A program made the translations under genes and the position numbers. Below, in pieces: positions 32,008 to 42,789 of a stretch of 64,000 nt of DNA; positions within the stretch are counted from its first letter, which is position 1; each line of letters opens with the position of its first letter. The notes beneath the pieces were generated by a model. The model ran no database searches. It saw nothing but the letters and a program-made list of their open reading frames with translations, and was not told the DNA's origin. The stretch covers positions 426,501-490,500 of the forward strand of contig CAUYUJ010022393.1 in NCBI GenBank assembly GCA_963575745.1, written 5' to 3'. The stretch comes from Prorocentrum cordatum. Its lineage: Eukaryota > Sar > Dinophyceae > Prorocentrales > Prorocentraceae.

Positions 32008-32085
32008 GCGTGACGCGTGGGCCTGGGGGGACCAGCAGGCCCACGCAGGAGACAGCACTGGTCCCACCTTCCTGGACAAGGATGC

Positions 32086-34200
32086 TCACCCCGGGAAGAT
32101 TTTCCCCGTGCCTCTGCTCGACACCGAGCCGGCCCCCCGATCACTCTCTCGCGGAGTTCGTCGGCGGATTGGCCGTCGGCGCGCGTTGGACAATAGGGCC
32201 AACGAGGTTCTGCATGCGCTGAATTGGATGTCCGGCCATGGCGATGGCGATGGAGTGCGTCGAGCTCCTGGCGCCGTGGCTCGGGTGCACCGAGAGATCC
32301 ACGAGCGGGTGCTGAAGGCTGACCACAGCTGGCCGGCCCCTGATCGCGAGGTCACTCAGGTGGAAGCCGCGCGCGCTTGTCCGCGCCGAGTCGGTGTACG
32401 ACAAGGCGCACATGACAGTGAGACCGTACGAGGAGGGCAAGGTGCCCCTGCCCGAGAGTGCCCGCGACGCGAGGTATGCGGACACGATCGGCGGGGCGCG
32501 CGCCCGCGATTTGCTCGAGAGGTTCATCGAACGGCATCGGCGGAGTCCCGAGGAGATCGATGAGCTGAACCAGACCTTTGGGGCTATTAAGCCGTACATG
32601 GACCGTCGGTTGGAATCAAGCCCTCGATTTTACCGACGCCTGTTGCGCCAGCTTGACCAGAAGGGCATGATCCATTGGACTCGGAGCCCCAAGTGCTTCA
32701 TCTCTTTGTTCTTCGTGAGTAAGAAGAGTGGGGCGCTGAGGATGATAACCGACGCGAGACCTCCTAACAGACTTTTTCGGCCTCCACCTGGAGTTCAACT
32801 CTGCACAGCCGAGGGGCTGGGCCGGATCGAGCTGGAGGGGGGTCGAGCGGGTGTACGTGGCGCAGGCCGACGTCGCGGACTGCTTCCACAGGCTGAGGAT
32901 GAGGGAGGAGCTGGCGGAGTTGTTCGCGCTGCCGCCGCTGACAGCGCGCGCGGCCGGGTTGGAGCGGCGCTCGGACGTTGCCGTGGGCTCGCCTGACGAG
33001 CTCTGGCGGCCCTGCTGCGCCACCTTTCCCATGGGGTTCAGCTGGGGCCTCATCGTGGCGCAGACCGTGGATAAGTACCACGCCAGCTTGGGGCCGGGCC
33101 TGGGGCCGCAGCCACCGACGGCGGACCGGCGCGGTCCAGCCGCCCTGGGCCCCGACGCCCTGCCGGCTCACTACGTCTACGTCGACAACCTCGGCGTGCC
33201 CGACGCCGATCCTCGGCGAGGGGCGGCCGCTTTCGCTGGGGCCTGCAGCTCGCGCGAGGGGGCCGGGCTCTCCTTGCGCGACCGCTTGGAGGGCGTCGGT
33301 ATCATGGAGAGCCTGGGGGTCGAGCTGGACTCCGAGAAGCGGGAGACTCGCCTCGCGGCCGCCCGCTACTGGCGGCTGGGCGCCGGGCTACGCTGGCTGC
33401 TGGCTCGGCGGAAGGTGTCGGCGCACATGATCGCGGTGTTCGTCGGCCATTGCACGATTGTCGGGCTGCTCGTGAGGCAGACGATCTCCGTGTTCCACGC
33501 TGTGTGCAAGTTCGTGCAGGCCCACCCTTTCAGGCCTTTTCCCCATCTGGGCCTCGGTCAGGGCCGAATTCAAGGCGTTCTTGGGTATCATGCCGCTGCT
33601 GATAGCCTCCTGGGAGTTGCCCTGGAGCGGGGTGGTGGGCGCCAGCGACGCCAGTGAGTTCGGTTTCGGGAGCTGCTCCACGTGGTGGGGCGACCGCACC
33701 GCCGTCAGGCATGGCAGGGTGCCCGAGCGGTCGAGGTACCGCCTGGGCTCGGCCGCCGCGCGGGACCACGCCTTGCTGCAGTCTGGGCTCGGGAGTTTTG
33801 ACGACGAGATCGACGACCTCCCTCGCGAGCGCTTCGAGGAGGTGGGATATTTTCCCGAGATGCCGCCCGGGCTGCTGAGGAAGGCTGACTGGCGAGTTAC
33901 CATCAGAGGTCGCTGGAGGCGGCCCGGGCACATCACCTTGCTGGAGACCCGGGCTGCCGTCGCCATGCTGCGCGGGGGGGCGAGAGCTCGGCTGGGGGCC
34001 GGCGTGCGGAAGCTCTATCTAGGTGATGACCTCGGCATGGTTTTGTCGCTGGAGAGGTGCCGAGCGCGAGATCATGCGATCCTGACCCAAGTAAAGAAGT
34101 GGTGTGCTATCTGTCTTGCAAGAGAAATCCGTCCAGCTATTCGTTGGATCCCGTCAGAACTAGATGTCGCCGACGAGCCCTCCAGGGGGCCCGGGTCGAA
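32086..34200 (+). pseudogene. YR element Pol: reverse transcriptase and RNase H (frameshifted)
   Basis: Successive phases carry: NEVLHALNWMSGHGDGDG (near 32200-32260); FYRRLLRQLDQKGMIHWTR and FFVSKKSGALRMITDARPPN (32622-32770); then, after a shift, YVAQADVADCFHRLRM, FPMGFSWGLIVAQTVDKYH and HYVYVDNLGV (YVDN at 33178-33189), typical of DIRS-type RT. RNase H is in a third phase: GVVGASDASEFGFGSC (Asp), ITLLETRAAVAML (Glu), LGDDLGMVLSLE, and IRWIPSELDVADEPSRG near 34140-34190. Active-site residues are largely present, but at least three indels break the protein. Confidence 0.8.
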
Positions 34201-34679
34201 AGGCGCGATGGCCACGTCTGGGTCGTCACTCCCTCAGCCTCTCCCGCAGCCGCCTGGGCTCGAGCGCCTGGAGGCTCGCGGTGATCACCGGCCGCCGGCA
34301 GGGGCGCCCGGCCAGGATGCCCAAGCGCGTCCTGGGCGCCGGCGGGCCGCCGCTGGAACGTCGCCACCGGCGGCGTCATGACCGCGGAGGCCGCCAGCCA
34401 GGCGCCGGCGCCGCGGCCTGCACCCGGCGGGCCCAAGGGCCGGCAGCGGACGCTGACAGAGGCCGACGTCCACGCCTCGCTGAACTCGAGGTTGCGCTCC
34501 AAGCGGGCGAAGCCGCCCGTGGACCCCGACGAGGTAGGGGGCCCCTAGTAGGGGGCGCGAGCGAGGAGGGCCGCGAGACAGACGGGTCCAGCGAGGCTAC
34601 CTCCAGGGTTTCTGTTCATTGCGGCCCCACGAGGACTCGCCGGCTGGCAAGAGATGCCAACCTCGACCCGACGCGGGGC

Positions 34680-35650
34680 GCCACGCACCTGGAGCAGAAG
34701 AGCGCGACGCCGAGGGTGATGGACGACTACAAGCGACGCGCGCGGCTCGCGTTGAGCTTCGCGCAGCGGCGCCGCCTCCAGGCCCGGTCTCAGACGGACG
34801 TGGACCAGCTGTTGACGCACTTCATGAACGTAAAGTACCGCGACGGCGAGCACAGCAGCTACGGCGGCAAGCCTCTCGCCGGCTGGATGGCCGTCTGCCC
34901 GGAGTGCGGCAAGTGCGGGAATTTCAAGCTGCCGCGGGCGGGTCGCGCTCTGAAAGGGTGGCGGCGCCTGGTGCCGGGGCGGTGTCGGAAGCCGTGCCCG
35001 TTCCCGCTGGTGGCGGCCCTGGTCGTCGCGCTGATCCACCTGAACGAGCTGGAGGTCGGGCTGTGGGTGATCGTCGCCTTCGGCTTCTACCTCGGGCCGT
35101 GCGAGTGCCTGAGGATCCAGGCGGAGGACCTGATCGCACCCGTCACGGGGGTCTCGAGCCACTGGGGGCTGCTGGTCGCGCCGGAGGAGCGCGGGGTGGC
35201 GACCAAGGTCGGGGCCTTCGACGTCAGTCTGCTGTGGGATGCCCCGTACCTGTCTTTCATGAACGGCGTGTTTCAGGTGCTCCGCTCGCGGCCGGAGGGG
35301 CAGCCCCTGTGGGCCCTGGACTACCCGCGCGTGCTGGAGGCATTCAAGCGGGCGTCCATGCTGATCGGGGCCGACGTGGTGCCGTGCCACATGAGGCACT
35401 CCGGTCCGAGTTGGGAGCGGCTCAAGGGGGTGGGGGCGCTGCAGCAGATCCAGAAGAGAGGCCGCTGGGCCTCGGTCAAGAGCCTAGTGCGGCACGAGAA
35501 GCATGGCAGGCTGGCGACGCAGATGGCCGAGCACTCCGCCGCCAAGCAGCGCTGGCTGCTGGCCTGCGAGCGACGCGTCGGGGAGTACGTCCTCGGCTCC
35601 AGAGTCGCCGACTGGCCGCCGCCACAGCGAAGGAGGGCGTGTTTCTGGAC
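34680..35650 (+). pseudogene. Tyrosine recombinase of the YR element, catalytic residues lost
   Basis: Lies in the 34164-35723 open frame. It carries PRVMDDYKRRARLALSFAQR, VDQLLTHFMNVKYRDGEH, a KLPRAGRALKGWRRLVPG block, FGFYLGPCECLRIQAEDL, VPCHMRHSGPSWERLKG and IQKRGRWASVKSLVRHEKHG. Related proteins have a Tyr-Leu-Arg-Pro motif; here it is YLGP, with Gly (GGG, 35094-35096) at the first catalytic Arg. The second Arg (35394-35396) is kept. The position of the nucleophilic Tyr (RYEK in relatives) is His (CAC, 35493-35495). The copy is therefore probably unable to cut DNA although its frame is open. YRs insert the circular cDNA of such elements. Confidence 0.75.
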
Positions 35651-36372
35651 CTGTTCTCCGGCAGCGGGGGCGTGGCCAGGGCCGTCCGCTCGGAGGGCTT
35701 CCAGGCCGTCGAGTGGGATCTAACATTCGATGAAGATTATGACCTGCCAAGAAGAAAACACGTAGCGAGACTCAAACGGATGATTCGCGATGGAGAAGTG
35801 ATGGGGGCCTGTTTGGCCCCGCCCTGTTCGTCTTTCTCGATTGTCCGAAATAGGACAATGATGATTCGTAGCAGCAGTCGCCCGTGGGGCCTCCCTGGGC
35901 TGCCAGAGCATGCGCAGCTAAAGGTGTCTGAGGGAAACTCGTGCCTGCGTGCCGCGCTAGAGCTAGTCAGATGTCTGAATCGGTTTCGGGTGCCCTGGGC
36001 CTGGGAGAACCCCCTATCACTAGTCGAATGTGGCAGACTCCCCAGGCCCAGAGAATAATGCGCCTCTCCTGTGTAGATGAGATCGTCTGCGATTCTTGCA
36101 TGATGGGAACCCCTTGGAGGAAAAGGACCCGGTTTTTGTTCGGGAGCGCTTGCCCGCAGGACTTAGAAAAGCTCGCGGCCATGAGATGCCAAGGCCGCCG
36201 CGGGATCTGCCCCAGGACCAACCTCCCTCATTGTCACTTGTCTGGGGGAGGTCCAGGTGGGCAGAGATGGACTGCCATTGCTCAGCCTTATCCTGCCAAA
36301 TTACATCGGCTGCTGGCCCGGATCCTCACAGAGCAGGCCCGTGCCCCCCGTCAGCCTCCTTGGTCCAAATAG
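35630..36372 (+). pseudogene. Methyltransferase-like domain downstream of the recombinase
   Basis: In a -1 phase relative to the YR frame: GVFLDLFSGSGGVARAV (SAM-binding motif I, Asp at 35648), LKRMIRDGEVMGACLAPPCSSF (motif IV-like PPC near 35820), and WAWENPLSLVECG (ENP, like motif VI ENV). After another shift near 36050: CDSCMMGTPWRKRTRFLFG, QDLEKLAAMRCQGRRGICP and WTAIAQPYPAKLHRLLA, ending at the stop 36370-36372. The motif set is that of cytosine-C5-type methyltransferases. Classical DIRS elements carry a methyltransferase between RNase H and YR; here it follows the YR. Both flanking shifts could be mutations; the first might be a programmed -1 event. Confidence 0.65.
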
Positions 36373-36430
36373 GGTGAACTCTTCGAATTCGGGGCGCGCC
36401 GTATCCTCGATGCTATGGGTTTTCCGGTCC

Positions 36431-36547
36431 GCGAAAGCTTTCAGGAATCCTGGGCGCCGAAGCGGCCGCCCAGGGGCTCTCGCCGCGGTGTAGACAGCGT
36501 CGCTCTCATACAAGACAGATTCCCCACCTGAGAAAACAATCCCAGTA
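36431..36547 (+). repeat. Split direct repeat B1
   Basis: Matches 36724-36836: GAAAGCTTTCA-GAATCCTGG, CGCCGAAGCGGCC, GACAGCGTCGCTCTCATACA, ACCTGAGAAAACAATCCCAG, ending CCCAGTAA. Confidence 0.9.
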
Positions 36548-36641
36548 ATGCATGTGCGTGCGCACTTTTGATTGGGATTGGGCTCGGGTCGTGTTGCTGC
36601 AACATTATCCGCAACTGTTGATGCTCGAAGTTTCTCGCGGC
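36548..36641 (+). repeat. Split direct repeat A2
   Basis: Second copy of A1, directly fused to B1 through GTAATGCAT. It is followed by ~80 unique bases before B2. Confidence 0.9.
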
Positions 36642-36723
36642 CCAATGCCATGCCCTTACATGCCCCGCTTCCATCATTGCCCTTCCAGGCCCTCTCGGCC
36701 TTGTCAGGGGTTCTTCGGTCTGT

Positions 36724-36836
36724 GAAAGCTTTCAAGAATCCTGGGCGCCGAAGCGGCCCAGGGGTTCTCGCCGCAGTATAGACAGCGTCGCTCTCATACA
36801 AGACAGATTCCCCACCTGAGAAAACAATCCCAGTAA
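36724..36836 (+). repeat. Split direct repeat B2 (right terminus)
   Basis: Second copy of B1, ending CCCAGTAA. The right half of the interrupted 0.7-kb repeat follows at once. Confidence 0.9.
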
Positions 36837-39030
36837 AAGATATGTCCCCAAGGGGGTACCGTCGAAGACAAAGAGGGCGGGTATCGAGGGTGTGGGATAC
36901 ACGCGTGGAATGGCACGCGAGCATGGTAGAGCGAACAGTCTTAAAATGAGTGTTTTGTAGTTGGTGTTGGTGGTGGTGTTATTACTATTTATTAGTAATA
37001 TTATTATTGTTGTTGCTGTTATGTTTGAATTCCCATTACGAGAATAAGTATTGTTGATCCCCCCTCCGGTGACCATTACATTTTTCAATTGAAGTGACCC
37101 CCCCGGGGCTCGTACCCTGGTTTTTATCAGGGAAAACCACGGGGCTCAACCTAGGCACATGGCCCCCCGTTTACAACAACAACGGCTCCCGCGTGATACT
37201 TCCTCGCTATGTATTCCCAAATCGTGCCCTCGCGCGGGGATTCCTCACAATGTGCATACGAATCGCGCTCTCGCGTGGGACTTCCTCGCAATTTATTCAC
37301 ACGGTGCGCCCTCGGCGCTCATGAATCACGCTCTCGCTTTGGCTTTCTCACGATTTACTTGGGGATCGCGCTATTGATCGAAACTTCCTTGCGATTCATT
37401 AGGATCCACGCTTCAGCAACCCGCCTGCTCGACCTGGTCGCCTGGGCCCGCCTTCCCGACCTGCCCGCTATGGGTTGCCCACCCGATCTGCCCGTCTGGT
37501 TCTACCACTTGTTTTCTGCTCCTTGCCCCCTTGTGCGAATTTCTCTCGTGCCCCATTCTTTCCCTCCACCTTCCTCCCGTCTTCTCTTCCCCTGTTTCAG
37601 GGGCTATACGTTCGCGTGGCAGGTAAGGAAGATACCCCCCCAAGAGGGTACGATCGAAGACGACACGGGCAGGTACCGAGGGTTTGGGATATACGTATGT
37701 ATTGTTTGGCACGTGAGCAGATAGGAGCAACCAGTTTTAACATGAGTATTGTTGTTGCTGTTGTTGTTGATGTTGAATTCTCACTTCCAAAAAATAATTG
37801 TTGTTGATCCCCACCTCTGGTGCACCGTGTATTTTTCGATTGAAGTGCCCCTCTCGGGGCCCGCACGTTGTTTTAACAAGGGGAACTCTTGAGGCTCAGA
37901 CTGGCCCCCCTGGCACGCGAACTACAACAACAGCAACGGCTCCCGCACTTATTCAACATCGCGCTCTCGCAAAGGACTTCCTCTCGCGCTCTTGTGTGGG
38001 ACTTCCTCGACATGTATTGAGGCGCCGCGCCCTCGACGCTCAGGAATCACGCTTTCGCTTTGGACTTCACGATGTGCTTGGGAATCGCGCTATTGCTTGA
38101 GACTCCTTCGCGGGTCATGCAGGGCTGACGCTTCAGCGACCCACCCGCTCGTTTTGGCCGTCTGGGCCCGCCCGCCCGACCCGCCTGTGAGGGTTCGCCA
38201 GCTCGACCCGCCCGTCTGCTTCTGCCGCTCCTGACCCCCTCCTGCTAACCTCTCTCGTGCTCCCTCCTTCTCCGTCTCCCTTGTCCCTTTCTTCATCCCT
38301 CCGTTTTAGGGGCCGCGCCAACTGCACGTGGCAGATAAAGATGATATGCCCCCAAGGTGGGCACGATCGAAGACGAAAATAATGGGTATCGAAGGCTTGG
38401 GATATGCGTCTTGGATAGCACTCGAACAGATGCGAGCCAATAGTCTTAAAAATATTGAAGTTTCATTCGAAAGAACAACTATGATTGAGCCCCTCTTCTG
38501 GTGCACCTGGTGCTTTTCATGGAAGGCCCTCCCGAAGCTCGCACCTTGGTTTTTAAAAGAGGAAATATTCCGCCTCAGACTGTGTTGGTGCCCCCCCCGG
38601 TTTACAACAACAGCAACAACAACAATAACAACAGCGGCGCCAGCTATGATATTTCTGCACAATTCATTCAACATCTCACCCTCGCAAAGGACTTCCTCAC
38701 ACATTATCCAGGAAACGCGCTCGCGCCACAGACATTCAGGAATCACGGTCTCGCTTTGGACTTCCTCACGATATATTTGGAAATCGTGCTATCGCTTGAG
38801 ACTTCCTGGGGATTCATGCAGGACTGACGCTTCAGCAACCCGCCCGCTCGACCTTGCCGCCTGGGCCCGCCCGCCCGCCCGCCCGTTAGGGTCCGCCGGC
38901 CCGTCCTGCCCGTCTGGTTCTGCTATTTGTTTTCTGCTTCTAACCTCCCTCCTGCTAATCGCTCTCGTGATCCATCCTTCTCCCTCACCCTTGCCTCTTC
39001 CTTCCGGCCATGTTTAGCATCTGCATGTGG
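36837..39030. repeat. 0.7-kb tandem repeat: unit 2 right half, units 3, 4 and partial 5
   Basis: The right half of unit 2 runs 36837-37180; units 3, 4 and 5 follow at about 37181, 37921 and 38601. The CGCTTCAGC(A/G)ACCC module is at 37410, 38128 and 38829 (718 and 701 bases apart). Each full unit also has CAAG-GGGTACGATCGAAGAC, a TTAAAA-TGAGT(A/G)TTG block, GTTGTTGATCCCC, and ACAACAACGGCTCCCGC. No coding frame survives between units. Confidence 0.85.
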
Positions 39031-41330
39031 AGGTGGATGGCCCAGATATGAAATGTCTTGAATTTTTCAAAATTGGGTCCCCAGAAGGCTCCACCTCTTC
39101 TCCAGGGCCGGCTCTTCATCCCAAGTCGTTTTGTTGACGTTTTTTTCACGGGGGACGGGGAGCCCCAGATTGCCTGGTCTGGTAGCCGTTTCGCTTAAGA
39201 CTTCCGCACGATTCATCTAGGGGTCGTGCCCTCGCCCCGATGCCGGCTACATTTTTTGTCTGGGCGGCCACGCCCCTTTGTAAAACAATTGGATGCACAT
39301 GGCCGTGCTCTCACCCCTGTCCCGAGTCGTCGAGGTTCTGGGATGCCTGGGAACACATCAGAGTGAACGTGTTTTTGTTGTTCTCTCTCTTTCTGTATGT
39401 ATATATATATATATATATATATACCCGCCTCTTCACCCTTGCTGCTATTTGGGTGCCCTGCTGGAGTAATTCAGCATTGGGTCCCCAGAAGACTCCACCC
39501 TTTTTCAAGGGCTGGCTATTCATCCCGTGTCGTTTTGTTGAGGGTCCTGGGGCCTGGCGAGGGTCCCTGGAGGCCGGAAATTGAGAAACAAATAGAAGCA
39601 CAGTTTTTGTTCACGACGTCGGATGTTTGGGGACAGGTCCTTCGTCAGTCTGTCCACCTCCTTTTTCTCCTCTGCCTCCTCCTCCTCTCTCTTCCTCCCC
39701 CTGTGGTCGGTGCTTTTTTTCACGTCTGGCAGGGACCATGGTTGTAGGTAACCGACTCGCGTGACAGTTTCTTTGGCATCCGTGCTGCCCCCTCTCCCTC
39801 CTCGTTTTCCTCCTCCTCCTCCTCCTCCTCCTTCGTCTCCTCCGTCCCCCCCCCACCCAAGTCCAAGGCTAGTCTATTGCAGACAGAGGCCATTAATGTA
39901 GCACCCCGCAGTTGCGGATAAGAGTGAGGGGTCGGGCGAGGGTGGGCCGCAGAGTGGGTCACGGGTCGGTCGCGGGATGGATCGCGGGTGGGTGGCGGGT
40001 TGGTCGCGGGGCGGGTCACAGCAAACAAGCAGAATCCGCGCCGCGGAACTCCACTTCATCTACGCACCAGGGACAGGGAATGACCGTTCGGCCATGACTC
40101 AAAAACCAGGCCATCTCTCGCAGCACGCTCCAGTCCCACTCGTGTGCACAGCATTCGAGGTAGCGCTTCACGATCGCGCCGCCAAGCTTGTCACCGTGCT
40201 AAAGAAACAAGGTCGTCCTGGATCACGGCACGATCGATGTCCAGGCGGAGGGGCTGCTGTACGGAGTCATCTACGCGGGGGCCTCCCTGCGCGCGGCGGT
40301 GGTCTCCTTTGCCCCGGGCCTGGGCAGCGGCGTCACCCGGCCTCCGACCCCTCCTCCCCATCGCAGACATCCGACGCTTAGCTTAGTTGCCTTGATATGC
40401 CTGTTTTGGAGCGCAACACGTGCCGTGTTCAAGACGTCCGTGTTCACACGCTGCGTGTTGGCTCAGCACGTGTTGGTCCACGTTTTGGCAAGCGTATCGC
40501 GCCAGACCTACGTATTCAGTCTACGTGTCGAGTTCCGTGTCGAGCTGCGTGTTGCGTATCAGGGTAGCTAAGATCCGACGTTTTTTGTGTTGTTGTTGCT
40601 GCTGGTGTTGCTGCTTGTTCCCTACTGGCGTGGACCCCCTTGGGCCCCCCTGGGCCCACGAATTCAGACATCGGCGATGGGACACGTCCCTGACGCGCGG
40701 AGCGCGCTGGGGGCAACGCCGGAGGCGTCGCCAGGGGTGTCCGAGTGCCGATCCAAGAAACCCGTGCGGAGCTCCGAAAGGCTGTGTCTACGTAGTTTAT
40801 CCTTAATCGCCTCTCGTTAGAGGGTTATCAGAGAGGTAGAAATAAAGGGAGGAAAAACCACCTTGAACCCGATTATTGGCGATCACTACACGGTCCTGGG
40901 CGTTTACTAAACAGCCCTGCCCTGTTCGATTCCTTTTTGGGTGCGTTTGCTAAACGGATTCGCTTGTCGGGGTGCTTATCATGGGGCTGGATATTCTGTT
41001 CCCGAGGAAAGTGCCACAGAAGAGTCCCGCAGGGAGGGACGGGGAGCCCTAGACCGCCCCCCGAGATCGCCTGGTCCGGCAGCCGTTTCGCCTGAGACTT
41101 CCTCGCATTTGTTCCAGGACTCGTGCGCTCTCGCAGCAATGCTGGCTGCATGTTTGGTCCAGATGGTCACGACCCCTGGCGCAAAATAGCCCAGAGGCAG
41201 ACAATAATTAAGGTGACAATTCAAGCCCGTCTGTGACGGAAGGTGGGCGCTGCGCAAGCCCCTCTGTGACGGAAGGGCTTGTTTGGGGCATTTTGGGCGC
41301 TGCGCAGGGCTGTGTCATCTTTGTTTCCTT
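39031..41330. other. Non-coding repeats, no gene seen
   Basis: A ~66-bp repeat occurs at 39066 and 39478 (GGGTCCCCAGAAG-CTCCACC ... TCGTTTTGTTGA). A ~100-bp repeat occurs at 39155 and 41037 (GGGACGGGGAGCCC ... AGCCGTTTCGC). There is a TA tract at 39397-39423, pyrimidine tracts at 39655-39705 and 39780-39860, and degenerate GGGTCGGTCGCGGG-type repeats at 39925-40020. Short open frames look random. Confidence 0.5.
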
Positions 41331-42509
41331 CCTTTTTCTTTTCTCGCTCCCGCTCGTCCTCGTCATCCTCCTTCCTCTGATGTGCGCTTCCTCCTTATCA
41401 GCCGCTCGTTTCTCCCCGTCTCCGTCGTCTGCATTCTCTCCGTCGTTGATCATGCTGTCGTCGCCCGCCGCAGTTTAATTATCATGCTCAAACTATCCCC
41501 GCGCCCGCGGGGTCGCCCGCAGGATCGCTTGCAATGAGCGGTTGGTGGTCCAGCCGCGACGAGTGGTGGAGCGAAGGTGATTGGGGCGGGGTTTGGCAAG
41601 ATTGGTCAGATAGGTCAGATTGGGAAGATTGGCGCGGGGGTGGCGCTGCCGCAGCAGCGGTGGCGAGTGCCAGCCCTAGTTCAGCCCGTGCTCCCTCGCG
41701 GGCCGAATTTGATAAGGTCATGGAAGAAATCGTTCAACGTGATCCGGCTTATCAGGCTCGAGTGGTGGAAGACGATGGGGGACGAAGGCCTGGCGCTCCC
41801 GCGCTAGCGGCGGCGCAGCAACGACGGAACTTCACAGAGAGGTGCCAGACGTTTTATCAACAGCACAACCAAGCATTGAAATGGTGGCGTGATCGGCTAG
41901 AGGATCCAGAAGACCCGTTCATGTCCCCTCCTAGATGGTTTGACAACGAGGAGCCCGCCTGCACATGCCCCGTCCTCCACGGTAAAAAAAACGGAGCTTG
42001 AATTCCAGAGGGACGTGGTGATTCCCTGGATGTGGAAGGAGATGGTGGCGACGCTTAGGGACGAAGACATCAAGGATCTCGTGCAGGGGCCTCGCGACAC
42101 TGGGGTTCCGATCCGTTGTTTCACCGAAGTTCGGCCAGACAGCTACGATCATAAGCGCCACCGCGCTGGCAAGGGAGGCGAGGTGAAGTTGCCGGCGTGG
42201 GACTTCGTGCCGCATCGCGAAAACGTGACAGGCGTCCGCTTACATCCGCAGTGGAGCAAGAGGAAGGTCGAGGTGTTCGAACTGGCACCACACGCTGACC
42301 CAGCGATCCCCCCCGCTGCGGGCTTGGGACAGAGCGACGGCCCAGGCGCATTTCGAGATTGCAAAAACGTGGGCGCGTCGAAGATATTTCGTTTCGACCA
42401 TCGCAAAGAGGGGCCCATCAACCGTATATTCGTTCTGGAGGGACAGGTTTCCATCGCGAAGCGGTGGGTTCCACGCGGGCCTTGCAGTAGCTCTGTGGGT
42501 TCCACATGA
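41330..42509 (+). pseudogene. Unknown duplicated ORF, copy 1
   Basis: Start ATG at 41534. The first part (to 42001) is Trp/Asp-rich (MSGWWSSRDEWWSEGDWG) and then helical (FTERCQTFYQQHNQALKWW). A run of eight A at 41983-41990 shifts the frame. The second part (41940-42509) continues with VVIPWMWKEMVATLRDEDIK, KLPAWDFVPHRENVTGVRLH and ASKIFRFDHRKEGPINRIF. Copy 2 lies at 42790-44100 and shares both the protein and the pyrimidine-rich upstream stretch (GATGTGCGCTTCCTCCTTA here). Function not recognised. It is upstream of the OTU-like motif and transposase, so it may be part of the same transposon. Confidence 0.55.
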
Positions 42510-42789
42510 GCCCCGCAGCAGCGGGGCCTCGGCGTCCGCGCCGGCGACGGGCGCCGATTCTACCAGCAGCGCCGCGCCGCCCGCTTTCCAGGGTGGAAGA
42601 GGTTCCGCAGCAAGTGGTTCCGCAGCAGCGGGGCCCCAGCGGAGGCCTTGGCAAGGGCCGGCGGCGCAACTGGGCCTCGCCGCGGCGGGGCTCCTGCGAG
42701 GGGCGCGATCTGCCTTTGCAGCGGGCGCGCGCGTCGGCCCTGCAGCGGGCGGAACTTAATGATCTCTCCTCGCCCTCTCGCCCCCGCCC

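Larger units (their letters stand above)
30133..36836 (+). mobile_element. Tyrosine-recombinase retrotransposon (DIRS/PAT/Ngaro-like), 6.7 kb
   Basis: Internal order: short membrane/CP-rich ORF, Gag, RT, RNase H, tyrosine recombinase, methyltransferase-like domain. The ends show split direct repeats A1 (30133-30226) ... B1 (36431-36547), A2 (36548-36641), B2 (36724-36836), the hallmark layout of PAT/Ngaro-type elements. It splits a 0.7-kb repeat unit without an obvious target duplication, as expected for recombinase-mediated insertion. All three element-boundary junctions contain GTAA. Pol is broken by frame changes. Confidence 0.85.

Noticed and set aside
30532-32079. 515-aa minus-strand frame opposite the Gag-like ORF
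   Set aside because: Shadow frame. The plus strand has the conserved Gag layout and fits the element's direction.
34285-35399. Long minus-strand frames across the recombinase region
   Set aside because: Arg/Pro/His-rich shadows of the GC-rich plus-strand coding frame, which carries the recognisable motifs.
39915-40030. GGGTCGGTCGCGGG-type repeats as a telomere-like array
   Set aside because: Degenerate, GC-rich and short; not the TTTAGGG-type repeat known for dinoflagellates.
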